Assembly: GCA_964514105.1 (NCBI GenBank)
Contig: CAZEPJ010000073.1
Span: 1 to 22,267, forward strand
Length of the DNA: 22,267 nt
DNA from: CAZEPJ01 sp964514105
GTDB taxonomy: Bacteria; Desulfobacterota; Desulfocorpusculales; Desulfocorpusculum
Direction of reading: 5' to 3'
Each line of letters begins with the position of its first letter. Within the stretch, counting starts at the first letter, position 1. The notes below the pieces were generated by a model. The model made no database searches, was not told where the DNA came from, and worked only from the letters and a program-made list of their open reading frames with translations. A program made the translations under genes and the position numbers. Of this stretch, positions 15,469 to 22,267 are shown piece after piece.

Positions 15469-15771
15469 GTGAGAAGGGCATGGCTCTCCATAACCCTGGC
15501 CGGGGCGTTGATCTGGGCCCCATCCATCTGGGCGGGGCAGGTGGATCTTCTGGACTTCGGCAAGATCGAGGCCGGCATGACCGAGGCCGAGGTACTGGTC
15601 CGCCTGGGCCCCCCGGACAAGGAGAACTTCGAAGGCTACACGCCCGGCAATGCCCTCATGAAGTCGTATTACTACTTCTCGGAGCCCGACCGCTATCAGA
15701 AGATCACCACGGTCATCACGTTCATCGGCGGTCGGGTGGCGCGCAAGGAACGGTTCTACAGCCAGCAATGA
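15469..15771 (+). CDS. Small secreted protein, BamE/SmpA (OmlA)-like
   Basis: A 100-residue protein with an N-terminal signal peptide (RRAWLSITLAGALIWAPSIWA, about 2-22) and a single short domain. FGKIEAGMTEAEVLVRLGPPD is the SmpA/OmlA signature (GMT-x-x-x-V-x-x-x-x-G-x-P) seen in BamE and in many small periplasmic proteins. The remainder has a YYYFSEPDRYQKITTVITFIGGRV beta-rich pattern. There is no lipobox Cys, so it is probably soluble periplasmic rather than a true BamE lipoprotein. GTG 15469 was chosen because AAGGAGGAGG lies just upstream and the signal peptide then starts at residue 1; an ATG at 15430 is possible. It precedes ispH on the same strand by 77 bases. Confidence 0.75.
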   Translation: MRRAWLSITLAGALIWAPSIWAGQVDLLDFGKIEAGMTEAEVLVRLGPPDKENFEGYTPGNALMKSYYYFSEPDRYQKITTVITFIGGRVARKERFYSQQ

Positions 15772-15848
15772 AGGCCCGGGCGGCCGGCGCGCGCCCCCGC
15801 CCGCCCGGCACCCGCACAGGTCCGACGCTCGAGAAAGAGGCAACATCC

Positions 15849-16844
15849 GTGAACTCCGTTCCTTTCAATCCATCCCTCCAAGGTCAGCCCCCGGCCAACC
15901 GGCTTCGTCGCATCCTCCTGGCCAGGCCCAGGGGGTTTTGCGCCGGGGTGAAGAGAGCCATCGAAACCGTGGAGATCGCCCTGCAGCGCACCCCCCCGCC
16001 GGTGTACGTGTTTCACGAGATCGTCCACAACACCCACGTGGTCCAGGCCCTGGGGGACCGAGGCGCCTGCTTCGTGGAGCGGGTGGAGGATGTGCCCATG
16101 GGCAAGGTCATGATCTTCTCCGCCCATGGGGTGTCTCCCGCGGTTCGGGACCTGGCCAGGACCCGGGGCCTTCGGGTGATCGACGCCACGTGCCCCCTGG
16201 TCACCAAGGTGCACATGGAGGCGCGGAGATTCGCCCGGGAAGGGCGGACCATCCTCCTGGTGGGCCACAAGGGGCATGAGGAGGTGGAGGGGACCACGGG
16301 CGAGGCGCCCGAGCACATCCGCGTGGTGATCTCCGAGGCCGACGTGAATGGGATCCAAGTGCCGGATCCGGATCGTGTGGCCGTCATCACCCAGACCACC
16401 CTCTCCCTGGACGAGACCCGCGATGTCGTGGAGGCCATCCGGCGGCGCTTTCCCACGGCCATCGCTCCGTCCAAGAAGGACATCTGCTACGCCACCACCA
16501 ACCGGCAGCGGGCGGTCAAGGAGATCGCCCCGAGAACCGAGGTGATCCTGGTCATCGGATCGAGCAATTCATCCAATTCCCGCCGGCTGGCCGAGGTGGC
16601 CCAGGCCCTCCATACCCGGGCATACCTCATCGACGACGTCTCGGGCATCGATGCGCGCTGGTTCCGGGGCGTGGAGCGGGTGGGGATCACGGCCGGTGCC
16701 AGCGCCCCGGAGCATCTGGTCAAGGAGGTCATCGGCTTCTTCCAGGCCATGGGCGTTGACGAAGTGGAGGAACTGACGACCATGTCGGAGGAAAAGGTCG
16801 TCTTCGGCCTCCCATCGGAGCTCAGGCGGATATCTGGGAGCTGA
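15849..16844 (+). CDS. ispH: 4-hydroxy-3-methylbut-2-enyl diphosphate reductase
   Basis: A 331-residue iron-sulfur enzyme for the last step of the MEP isoprenoid pathway. It reduces HMBPP to isopentenyl and dimethylallyl diphosphate. The three [4Fe-4S] cysteines are C31 (RPRGFCAGVKRA), C115 (IDATCPLVTKVH) and C213 (KDICYATTNRQ), with spacings close to E. coli IspH. Active-site segments HEIVHNTHVV, FSAHGVS, GHKGHEEVEGT, TQTTLS and GSSNSSNSRRL are intact. The GTG at 15849 has AAAGAGG nearby; an ATG at 15768 would add 27 low-complexity residues overlapping the previous stop. The N-terminal 16 or so residues before LRRILLARP are not part of the family core. Confidence 0.95.
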   Translation: MNSVPFNPSLQGQPPANRLRRILLARPRGFCAGVKRAIETVEIALQRTPPPVYVFHEIVHNTHVVQALGDRGACFVERVEDVPMGKVMIFSAHGVSPAVRDLARTRGLRVIDATCPLVTKVHMEARRFAREGRTILLVGHKGHEEVEGTTGEAPEHIRVVISEADVNGIQVPDPDRVAVITQTTLSLDETRDVVEAIRRRFPTAIAPSKKDICYATTNRQRAVKEIAPRTEVILVIGSSNSSNSRRLAEVAQALHTRAYLIDDVSGIDARWFRGVERVGITAGASAPEHLVKEVIGFFQAMGVDEVEELTTMSEEKVVFGLPSELRRISGS

Positions 16845-16901
16845 GCCCCCCTCGCCTCCCTTGGATGCGATCCTGATGCGCGCGGCGCACGTCACCAGGG
16901 A

Positions 16902-17132
16902 TCATGCGGAGAGGGCCATACAGACCGCAAGCGGCAGGATGATCAGGCCGTCCAGGGCGCCCAGGACGGGGATACAGTCAGGGATCAGGTCCACGGGGAG
17001 AAGGGCGTAGGCCAGGGCCGCCCAGAGGAGCCATCGGGCGGCCCTGGGAGTCCGCGGGTCCCGTTACAGGGCCCGGCAAAGCGCCAGCTGCTCCAAGACC
17101 ATCTGCTTGGCCGCTCTGAACCGCCGTTTCAC
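16902..17132 (-). pseudogene. DUF1232 (YkvA-like) membrane protein gene with an in-frame stop
   Basis: Reading the minus strand from GTG 17132 gives 22 codons (KRRFRAAKQMVLEQLALCRAL), then TAA at 17064-17066. The same frame continues as RDPRTPRAARWLLWAALAYA, LLPVDLIPDCIPVLGALDG and LIILPLAVCMALSA, and stops at 16902. The segment from RDPRTP through the AYALxPxDLIPDxIPVLGxLD core is the hallmark of DUF1232, and family members normally have an uninterrupted ...YRDPRTP here. A single C-to-A change of TAC (Tyr) to TAA would explain the break. No start codon follows the stop soon enough to rescue the domain. The gene sits 21 bases after tonB, at the end of the B12 operon. A draft-assembly error is the alternative. 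Confidence 0.7.
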
Positions 17133-17153
17133 GCCGCAGCGCCCGCAAACCGG

Positions 17154-17933
17154 TCATTGGAGCTGGAACCGGACCGGCACCCGGATCTCCATGTCCACCG
17201 GGCGCTCGCCCCGCGTGCCGGGCACGAACTGCCACTCCTTCACGGTCCGCAGGGCCGCCATGTCCAGCAGATCATGTCCGCAGGTCTTGGCCAGCTTGAC
17301 GTGTCCCACGGTTCCGTTGCTCCTCACCAGGACGGACAGGAGGACCGTTCCCTGCAGCCCGCGGCGGCGGGCCGTCTCGGGATACGGAGGGCGAGGGTTG
17401 ACGTCGTATCGCGGGACGGCCTCCTTCAGCGCGGCCCCGCCGTGCGCTCCCCCTGCCCAGGTCCCGGCGCCGTCGCCCAGGTCCCACGCCCCGGCCGCTC
17501 CCCCTCGCACCGCAGCGACCTTCTCTAGGAGGTCCGTCGGGTCGGAGCCCTCCTCGCCGGTCGGCTCGGAAGCGGCCACCGAGGGGGGTGGCGCAAGGAC
17601 AGCCGGGGGGGCCTGGGCGACCCGACCTTGCCGGGTCGCCGCCGGCTTGCTCACCCGCGCGGGTGGCCGGGGAACTGGCTTGGGCTCCGGAGCGGCAGGA
17701 GGCTCCATGCGCTCCTGGGGCGGGACGGCTGACGGCTCTGGAGGCGGAACCGGGGCGCCCTCCGCCGTCTCCTTCGGTCCGTGGGGAGCGAGGAGCACCA
17801 CCTCCACCACGTCGAGCCCCTTGAACACCGGCCTCGCCGACGCCGGAGACCACGGCACCCGTGTTATCCCCGCCAGACACAAGGCATGGAGCAGCACCGA
17901 CAGCCCCGCAGCCGCGATGGAGTCTCGCCTCAC
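17154..17933 (-). CDS. tonB: TonB-family energy transducer
   Basis: A 259-residue protein with the three TonB parts. An N-terminal signal anchor is at about 5-25 (SIAAAGLSVLLHALCLAGI). A Pro/Ala/Glu-rich periplasm-spanning linker runs from about 60 to 130. The C-terminal TonB domain (about 185-259) contains YPETARRRGLQGTVLLSVLV and AALRTVKEWQFVPGTRG. It would carry proton-motive energy to an outer-membrane receptor. The GTG start overlaps the ABC ATPase stop (GTGA), and AGGAG lies seven bases upstream, so it is the last intact gene of the B12 import operon. This suggests a TonB dedicated to a corrinoid receptor. No exbB, exbD or btuB-like gene is in the window. Confidence 0.9.
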   Translation of the reverse strand: MRRDSIAAAGLSVLLHALCLAGITRVPWSPASARPVFKGLDVVEVVLLAPHGPKETAEGAPVPPPEPSAVPPQERMEPPAAPEPKPVPRPPARVSKPAATRQGRVAQAPPAVLAPPPSVAASEPTGEEGSDPTDLLEKVAAVRGGAAGAWDLGDGAGTWAGGAHGGAALKEAVPRYDVNPRPPYPETARRRGLQGTVLLSVLVRSNGTVGHVKLAKTCGHDLLDMAALRTVKEWQFVPGTRGERPVDMEIRVPVRFQLQ

Positions 17934-18736
17934 CGGGTTTCTCCTGGGTCCACCCCTTCCACCAGGGGGGTGATGCGCGGGGTGCTGCTCTGCGGATTGC
18001 GGTCTACCAGGACCCGCCGGCCATAGACCTCCCGGATCTTCTCCGCGGTCAGGACTTCCCGGGGGCTGCCCAGGGCATGGACTCGGCCCGATTTGAGCAG
18101 TAGGAGGCGTTCGCACGCCAGGGAGGCCAGGTTGAGATCATGGGAGACCCACACCACGGTCATCCCTTCCTGCCGATGAAGATCGAGCAGAAGCTCCACG
18201 AAATCCAACTGATGGCGGAGGTCCAGATAGGCCGTGGGCTCGTCCAGCAGCAGCACCCGAGGCTCCTGGGCCAGGGCCCGGGCGATGAGCACGCGCTGTC
18301 GTTCCCCTCCGCTCAACTCGTTCACGGAGCGCCCGGCCTGGGCCCCACAGCCCGTCCGCTCCAAGCTCCGCCGGGCCACCGCCAGATCCCTGGGTCCCTC
18401 GAAGCCCAGCGGGGACAGATGGGGGTACCTCCCCATGAGCACCACCTCCAGGGCCGTGAAAGGGTAGGTCAAGGCGGACTCCTGGGGGACGACCGCCACC
18501 TGCCTGGCCACCTGGCGGCGGTCAAGCCCCCGCAGGTCACGCCCCCCCATCAGGACCCGCCCTCGCTGCGGGCGCAACACCCCGCTGAGCACGCGCATCA
18601 GTGTGGTCTTGCCCGAGGCATTGGGTCCCACGATGCCGAGGATCTCCCCGGGGGCCACGGCCAGCGTGACGCCGTCCAGGACCCATGCCTTCCCAAAACG
18701 GAAGGCGAGCCCCTCCGCCCTCAGGACAGGCTCCAC
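17930..18736 (-). CDS. btuD: Corrinoid (vitamin B12) ABC importer ATPase, BtuD/FecE-like
   Basis: A 268-residue ATPase. Its motifs are Walker A GPNASGKTT, Q-loop VVPQESALTYPFTALEVVLMGRYPH, signature LSGGERQRVLIARALAQEP, Walker B VLLLDEPTAYLDLRHQ and the switch VSHDLN. The GPNxxGKTT and DEPTxxLDLxHQ forms are typical of the BtuD/FecE/HemV branch. The GTG at 18736, behind a run of Gs, is the likely start; the longer open frame is low-complexity. It overlaps the permease stop by 16 bases and the tonB start by four. Iron-siderophore ATPases look similar, but the cobalamin riboswitch, the adenosyltransferase and the BtuF-like protein in the same operon favour corrinoids. Confidence 0.92.
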   Translation of the reverse strand: MEPVLRAEGLAFRFGKAWVLDGVTLAVAPGEILGIVGPNASGKTTLMRVLSGVLRPQRGRVLMGGRDLRGLDRRQVARQVAVVPQESALTYPFTALEVVLMGRYPHLSPLGFEGPRDLAVARRSLERTGCGAQAGRSVNELSGGERQRVLIARALAQEPRVLLLDEPTAYLDLRHQLDFVELLLDLHRQEGMTVVWVSHDLNLASLACERLLLLKSGRVHALGSPREVLTAEKIREVYGRRVLVDRNPQSSTPRITPLVEGVDPGETR

Positions 18737-19761
18737 CTCGACCCCCTTTGACGAAGCAGCAGCATGAAGAACGGCGCGCCCAGGGCGGCCGTGACCACCC
18801 CTACGGGCAGCTCGCCGGGGGCCAGGACCACCCGGGCCACGGCGTCGGCCAGCACCAGGAAGACCCCGCCCCATAGCGCCGCCAAGGGGAGCAGCAGCCG
18901 GTGGTCGGATCCGAAGGCCATGCGCACCAAGTGGGGGACGATGAGCCCCACAAAACCGATAATGCCGCTCACGGACACTACGGCCCCCGTGAGGAGTGAT
19001 GTCACGGCGAACAGCACGGCCCGCTGCCTCTCCACGGAGACCCCCAGTTGCATCGCCGTATCGTCTCCCGTCACCATGAGGTTGAGGCCCCGTCCATGGG
19101 CCAGGATCACCAGGAAGGCCACGCCGGCCAGGGGCCCCACCAGCGCCACCTCATGGTACCTGGCGGACGTCAGATCCCCGTACAGCCAGAAGATCATGGG
19201 ATGAATCTGCTGCTCGGCGCTCAAGGTCAGGATGAGCATGATCACCGCAGTGAAGAAGGCGTTGACGATGACGCCCGTCAGCAGGAGGGTCGTGACCTGG
19301 AGCCTGCCCCTGGCACCCGCTGCGCAGAAGACCAGGGCCACGGTGAACAGGGCCCCCAGGAAGGCCGCCCCGGGCATGGCCATGGGCAACAGCGATGCCC
19401 CCAGGGCCATGGAGAGGAGGGCCCCGACCGCCGCACCGCTGGACAACCCAAGGATGAATGGCTCTGCCAGGGGGTTTCTAAGCAGGGCCTGGAACACCAC
19501 CCCGGACACGGACAGGGCCGACCCCACCAGCGCCGTGAGCAGGATCCGCGGGAGGCGGACCTCCAAGAGGATGGTGCGCTCCGTGGGGTCAAGGAGGGGC
19601 ACGCCCCCTCCCAGCTCCGTTATCAGCCCCCGTGCGGCCCGTCCCCAACCCAGAAACACGGAACCCACCTCCAGGGCCAGGGCCCCGGAGAGCAACAAGG
19701 CCAGCAGGCCCACCAGGGTCAGGGACCAGATTTTTGCCGGGGTGACCATGACGCGAACCAT
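18721..19761 (-). CDS. btuC: Corrinoid ABC importer permease, BtuC/FecCD-like
   Basis: A 346-residue inner-membrane permease of the FecCD/BtuC family with about ten membrane segments. Visible family motifs include VRLPRILLTALVGSALSVSG, FQALLRNPLAEPFILGLSSG, the coupling-region sequence GIIGFVGLIVPHLVRMAFG and, near the C terminus, PGELPVGVVTAALGAPFFMLLLR. It would form the translocation channel for corrinoid with the following ATPase. The start is uncertain: ATG 19761, ATG 19749 and TTG 19770 are all possible and none has a strong ribosome site. The gene begins 45 bases after the binding-protein gene and overlaps the ATPase by 16 bases. Confidence 0.93.
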   Translation of the reverse strand: MVRVMVTPAKIWSLTLVGLLALLLSGALALEVGSVFLGWGRAARGLITELGGGVPLLDPTERTILLEVRLPRILLTALVGSALSVSGVVFQALLRNPLAEPFILGLSSGAAVGALLSMALGASLLPMAMPGAAFLGALFTVALVFCAAGARGRLQVTTLLLTGVIVNAFFTAVIMLILTLSAEQQIHPMIFWLYGDLTSARYHEVALVGPLAGVAFLVILAHGRGLNLMVTGDDTAMQLGVSVERQRAVLFAVTSLLTGAVVSVSGIIGFVGLIVPHLVRMAFGSDHRLLLPLAALWGGVFLVLADAVARVVLAPGELPVGVVTAALGAPFFMLLLRQRGSRWSLS

Positions 19762-19806
19762 CGGGTCCAACAGGCACCACAGAAAGCAGTCCTCAGAACG
19801 CGGCTG

Positions 19807-20790
19807 TCAGGGCGAGGCCATCCCGGGACAGGAGGATCCCCTTGGAGGGGTCTCTCCCGCATTCTGACTGCTGGATTCCGAACCCTGTGTCCCCTCACCT
19901 CCTGCCAAGCTCCCCGCCACCTCGGGATGGATGCGGGCCGCCAACTCCTCCAGGCCGTCCAGGACCCGGGGAGAGGGCCTGTCGATGAGATCCCCGTCGA
20001 CCACATGCAGGCGTCCGGTCGCCACGGCCGGGATCTCCTTCCAGCGGGCCCAGCGCCGCAGCTCCTGGGTGGCGTCCGTCTTCTCCCCCATGGAGGAGAC
20101 CAGGATGACCTCGGGGCGCATCTCCAGCACGCGCTCTACGCTCAGGATGGGATACGGCACGGCTTCGCTCCCCGCGATGTTCTCGCCGCCGGCCAGCTGC
20201 ACCAAGTGGTCCTGGAGGGTCCCTTTGCCGACCGTCACCAACGGGTTGACCCCGATCTGCAGGAGGACCCTGGGGCGTGGGCGACCCGCCAGCAGCCCGC
20301 CCAACCGTTCCAGCCTCTCTTTCATGCCCCGGATCAGGGTCGAGGCGGCAGGCTCACGTCCAAGGATCGCCCCCAGGGTCTCCAGGGTCCGGAAGAGCCC
20401 ATCCAGGGAACGGGGATCCATGACGAATACGGCCAGCCCCATCTGGGCCAGCCGGGCCACCTGCTCCCTGGGGTTTCCGTCCCGGATGGCCAGCACCAGG
20501 TCGGGCTGCAGGGCCAAAACCCGCTCCAGGTTGATCTGGACATAGGAACCCACCTGGGGCCGGGAGGCCGCCTCCGAGGGATAGCTGCTGTACTGGGTGA
20601 CCCCCACCACCTCCCGATTCAGGCCCAGGGCGAAGAGACATTCGGTGATGTTAGGCGCCAGCGAGACGATGCGGCTCGGCGCCTCCGGGACCTGGACACG
20701 TCGGCCGGCCTCATCCGTCATCTCCCGCCCTTGGGCCTGGCCGCCCGGGCCCGCCAGGGCCAGCCATCCCAGCAGGATGGCCCCGTTCAT
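19807..20790 (-). CDS. btuF: Corrinoid-binding protein, BtuF-like
   Basis: A 327-residue periplasmic binding protein with a signal peptide (about 1-20). The class III binding-protein fold starts at about residue 32 with VQVPEAPSRIVSLAPNITECLFALGLNREVVGVTQYSSYP, very typical of BtuF. It continues with VGSYVQINLERVLALQPDLVLA and, in the second lobe, VPYPILSVERVLEMRPEVILV. There is no lipobox. The last 30 or so residues (Ser/Gly/Pro-rich) look like an unstructured tail. It lies 20 bases after the adenosyltransferase stop and 45 before the permease. The riboswitch upstream identifies the substrate class as cobalamin or its precursors. Confidence 0.92.
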   Translation of the reverse strand: MNGAILLGWLALAGPGGQAQGREMTDEAGRRVQVPEAPSRIVSLAPNITECLFALGLNREVVGVTQYSSYPSEAASRPQVGSYVQINLERVLALQPDLVLAIRDGNPREQVARLAQMGLAVFVMDPRSLDGLFRTLETLGAILGREPAASTLIRGMKERLERLGGLLAGRPRPRVLLQIGVNPLVTVGKGTLQDHLVQLAGGENIAGSEAVPYPILSVERVLEMRPEVILVSSMGEKTDATQELRRWARWKEIPAVATGRLHVVDGDLIDRPSPRVLDGLEELAARIHPEVAGSLAGGEGTQGSESSSQNAGETPPRGSSCPGMASP

Positions 20791-20810
20791 CCATCTGGAG
20801 AGCCCCCGGC

Positions 20811-21347
20811 TCAGAACTCGATCCCCTTGCGAGCCCCGACGCCCTGGCTGAAGGGATGCTTGACCTCCTGCATCTCCGTGACCAGATCGGCCCTCTCCAG
20901 GATGGGGGCGGGGGCGCCGCGGCCCGTCAGGACGACCTCAAGACTCGGGTCCTTGTCGCGCAACAGGGACAGGACCGCCTCCACGGGTACCCATCCCTGG
21001 GCCATGGCCACGTTGATCTCGTCCAGTATGACCAGGTCCACATCCCCCGAGCCGACCGCCGCGCGGACCTCTTCCAGCGCGCGCTCCAGTGCCCGGCGCA
21101 GCGCCGAGTCGTCCGCCGGGCCCTTCTGGAACAAGGGCGGGATCTGGTCATCGAACCGGCGCCACACCACAGGGAGTTGGCAGCTGTCCAATCCGAGAAA
21201 CTCTCCCGAGACGGGGGCCCCCCCTTTCAGGAACTGAAAGATGCGGACCCTGAGTCCCCGGCCGGCCGCTCGCAAGGCCAATCCCACGGCCGCCGTCGTC
21301 TTTCCCTTCCCGTTCCCGGTGTACACCTGAACCAAGCCGCCTTTCAC
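20811..21347 (-). CDS. cobO: Corrinoid adenosyltransferase, CobO/CobA(BtuR) type
   Basis: A 178-residue enzyme that transfers the 5'-deoxyadenosyl group of ATP to cob(I)alamin or cobinamide, making the coenzyme form of B12. The family's unusual P-loop GNGKGKTT is at 11-18, directly after VQVYTG. Other family segments are FQFLKGG, VDLVILDEINVAM and VVLTGRGAPAPILERADLVTEM. The GTG at 21347 was chosen because GGGAGG lies just upstream and places the P-loop at the usual distance. Longer frames run into the riboswitch and terminator. It is the first gene of the B12 operon, about 100 bases after the riboswitch, so imported corrinoid is adenosylated on entry. Confidence 0.94.
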   Translation of the reverse strand: MKGGLVQVYTGNGKGKTTAAVGLALRAAGRGLRVRIFQFLKGGAPVSGEFLGLDSCQLPVVWRRFDDQIPPLFQKGPADDSALRRALERALEEVRAAVGSGDVDLVILDEINVAMAQGWVPVEAVLSLLRDKDPSLEVVLTGRGAPAPILERADLVTEMQEVKHPFSQGVGARKGIEF

Positions 21348-21360
21348 CGCCGCCTCCCAA

Positions 21361-21393
21361 ATAGAAAAGCCCCGACCTTTTCGAGGCCGGGGC
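21361..21393 (-). terminator. Intrinsic terminator between the cobalamin riboswitch and cobO
   Basis: On the minus strand GCCCCGGCCT-CGAA-AAGGTCGGGGC (21393-21369, one G-U pair) forms a strong hairpin followed at once by TTTTCTAT (21368-21361). It sits 51 bases after the riboswitch and 14 before the cobO start. This position means the switch probably works by premature transcription termination when B12 is plentiful. Confidence 0.85.
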
Positions 21394-21444
21394 ACCTGAG
21401 CCGAGCAGGTCTGCCGCCTTCCCCGCGAAAGGTCATCCAGATCC

Positions 21445-21644
21445 GGCCCGGGCAGGTCTACTGGCTGACGGCTACCTACTCTCCACGCCTTCCCGCGGCG
21501 CCCCATGCGCCACAGTGGCTTGTCATCCCCTCCCCTCAGCGGGGAGTCGGGGACCTGTGGATTTCGTTCCGATCACAGTTGCGGGGCAGCGATGGACTGG
21601 CACCATCTTCCCTCTTTGCCCGCCCGGCGGCGGACACCCGGGCC
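21445..21644 (-). promoter_or_regulatory. Cobalamin (adenosylcobalamin) riboswitch
   Basis: All conserved blocks occur in order on the minus strand. AGGGAAGATGGTG comes first, then CTGCCCCGCAACTGTGATC (GCAACTGTGATC at 21582-21571), GCCACTG, CGCGGGAAGGCG (21497-21486), and the B12 box AGCCAGTAGACCTGCC (21466-21451; consensus AGCCAGGAGACCTGCC). The P1 helix is closed by GGCCCGGG (21644-21637) with CCCGGGCC (21452-21445). The 200-base span is typical of the class. It binds the adenosylated end product made by the first gene of the operon and controls adenosyltransferase, BtuF/C/D and TonB genes through the terminator downstream. Confidence 0.95.
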
Positions 21645-21925
21645 CGCAAGCGTTCGTTTTCCCAATTCTCGAGGAGAAAGACGATGATGTCAATGCCCTT
21701 CCGGCCCGGGCGCCCCCCCCGGATCCACCATCCAGGCCTCATCTGTCCCGGATCCGACGGCAGATCGCCCCGGTTCGCTCCTCGACATGATGCATGGCTT
21801 CATGCAGCCTCCCTCGCCGCTCCTCGGCGTCCTGCATCTGGGCCTTTGCCATGATCGTGGTCTCTGCGCGCCCCGGGGTTGTCTTCGCCGTCTGCTTGGG
21901 GGATGATGACTCCGGGAGGTCTTCC
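21645..21925. other. Stretch upstream of the riboswitch with no firm gene
   Basis: These 281 bases must hold the minus-strand promoter of the B12 operon, but no convincing -35/-10 pair was found. A minus-strand frame ending at 21739 codes for a Lys/Glu/Arg-rich peptide (from ATG 21852: MAKAQMQDAEERRGRLHEAM and on to RRIRDR). It has helix-like composition but no ribosome site and no recognised family, so it is not called as a gene. Confidence 0.4.
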
Positions 21926-22156
21926 ATGTGGGGTGACCCAAGGTACGACTTTTTCATCGTGGGACCGGGACTGCGGGGGACGCTCTTCGTGGTCGGGGAG
22001 GCCCGGGCCGTGCAGCTCCTTCCCCGGGGCGCGTCACGCGTCAGGGGGTACCTGTATCTCGAACGCAGTGGCGAGCGGGAGATCGTCTTGCCAACGGCCA
22101 TGCTCTGGCGAAAGCTCACCATCGATCCCTGGACCGAGGCCCTGGCGGGCGAGTGA
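21926..22156 (+). CDS. Small hypothetical protein
   Basis: I do not recognise this 76-residue frame. It starts MWGDPRYDFFIVGPGLRGTL, has alternating hydrophobic beta-like stretches (FFIVG, LFVVGE, VRGYLYLE, EIVLPTAML), Arg/Glu between them, and no signal peptide, membrane helix or Cys motif. GGGAGG lies eight bases before the ATG at 21926. A longer in-frame start at 21851 lacks such a site. It is divergent from the riboswitch-controlled operon. The opposite strand is also open across it, so the call rests mainly on the ribosome binding site and amino-acid pattern. Confidence 0.5.
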   Translation: MWGDPRYDFFIVGPGLRGTLFVVGEARAVQLLPRGASRVRGYLYLERSGEREIVLPTAMLWRKLTIDPWTEALAGE

Positions 22157-22226
22157 ATCGCCGCAATCCGCGGGGCCACGCCTGATGCCGGTCAACTGCC
22201 CGTTTTTGTTATCAGGAATGGTGGAT

Positions 22227-22255
22227 TTGACCAATCGCGAATCCCCGCCTATAAT
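22227..22255 (+). promoter_or_regulatory. Strong sigma-70 promoter facing out of the window
   Basis: TTGACC (22227-22232), a 17-base spacer and a perfect TATAAT (22250-22255) make the best housekeeping promoter in the window. Transcription would begin near 22262 and run into sequence beyond the right edge. A GGTCAA at 22190-22195 is complementary to the -35 box. Confidence 0.75.
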
Positions 22256-22267
22256 GGCAGGCTGGAA

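Noticed and set aside
16978..17157. Frame starting ATG 17157 that overlaps the tonB stop (ATGA) and seems translationally coupled
   Set aside because: Its product (MTGLRALRRETAVQSG and a Gly/Pro-rich remainder) has no protein character, whereas the neighbouring frame encodes the recognisable DUF1232 core.
22181..22216. CCTGAT (22181-22186) and ATCAGG (22211-22216) as a terminator after the small gene
   Set aside because: The arms are only six bases and the loop is 24 bases. The T run lies inside the loop instead of after the stem.

Overview
The window looks like chromosomal DNA from a GC-rich, Gram-negative, probably anaerobic bacterium, most likely a sulfate-reducer-like deltaproteobacterium (Desulfobacterota). 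The pointers are a split glycine decarboxylase (gcvPA/gcvPB), outer-membrane and TonB proteins, IspH, and a regulator with a XerC/D-like domain fused to tandem molybdate-binding (TOBE/Mop) domains, the architecture described as TunR in sulfate-reducing deltaproteobacteria. The assignment is inference. No rRNA, tRNA, CRISPR array or insertion sequence was seen. A run of 100 Ns (9200-9299) marks a scaffold gap, so the sequence is a draft assembly.

Region 1 (1-5948): an NtrC-type sigma-54 response regulator is followed by about 460 bases without a convincing gene. That stretch holds a near-consensus -24/-12 sigma-54 promoter (1789-1804) and a perfect inverted repeat about 155 bases upstream of it. 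Next comes a tightly packed operon: LolD/MacB-type ATPase, FtsX/LolC-type permease, LolA-like periplasmic protein and an outer-membrane beta-barrel protein. Together these look like an envelope-spanning export route for a lipid, lipoprotein or other hydrophobic cargo, switched on by the upstream regulator.

Region 2 (6054-7857): an ArsR-family repressor with a Cys-rich tail, which has its own internal ribosome binding site and ATG, precedes a two-domain ChrA chromate transporter. A sigma-70 promoter and a palindromic operator lie just upstream.

Region 3 (7912-10372): the TunR-like regulator diverges, across the scaffold gap, from a TauE/SafE (TSUP) permease. This pairing is known for oxyanion (tungstate/molybdate) homeostasis.

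Region 4 (10440-15295): an EamA/DMT permease diverges from gcvH-gcvPA-gcvPB, which has its own promoter. A GcvR-like double-ACT protein converges on gcvPB. gcvT is not in the window.

Region 5 (15386-16844): a small BamE/SmpA-like secreted protein and ispH.

Region 6 (21644 down to 16902, minus strand): a vitamin B12 operon. A cobalamin riboswitch followed by an intrinsic terminator controls a corrinoid adenosyltransferase, then btuF-, btuC- and btuD-like import genes and a dedicated tonB. The operon ends in a DUF1232 gene broken by an in-frame TAA. The right edge carries one small unknown gene and a very good sigma-70 promoter pointing out of the window.
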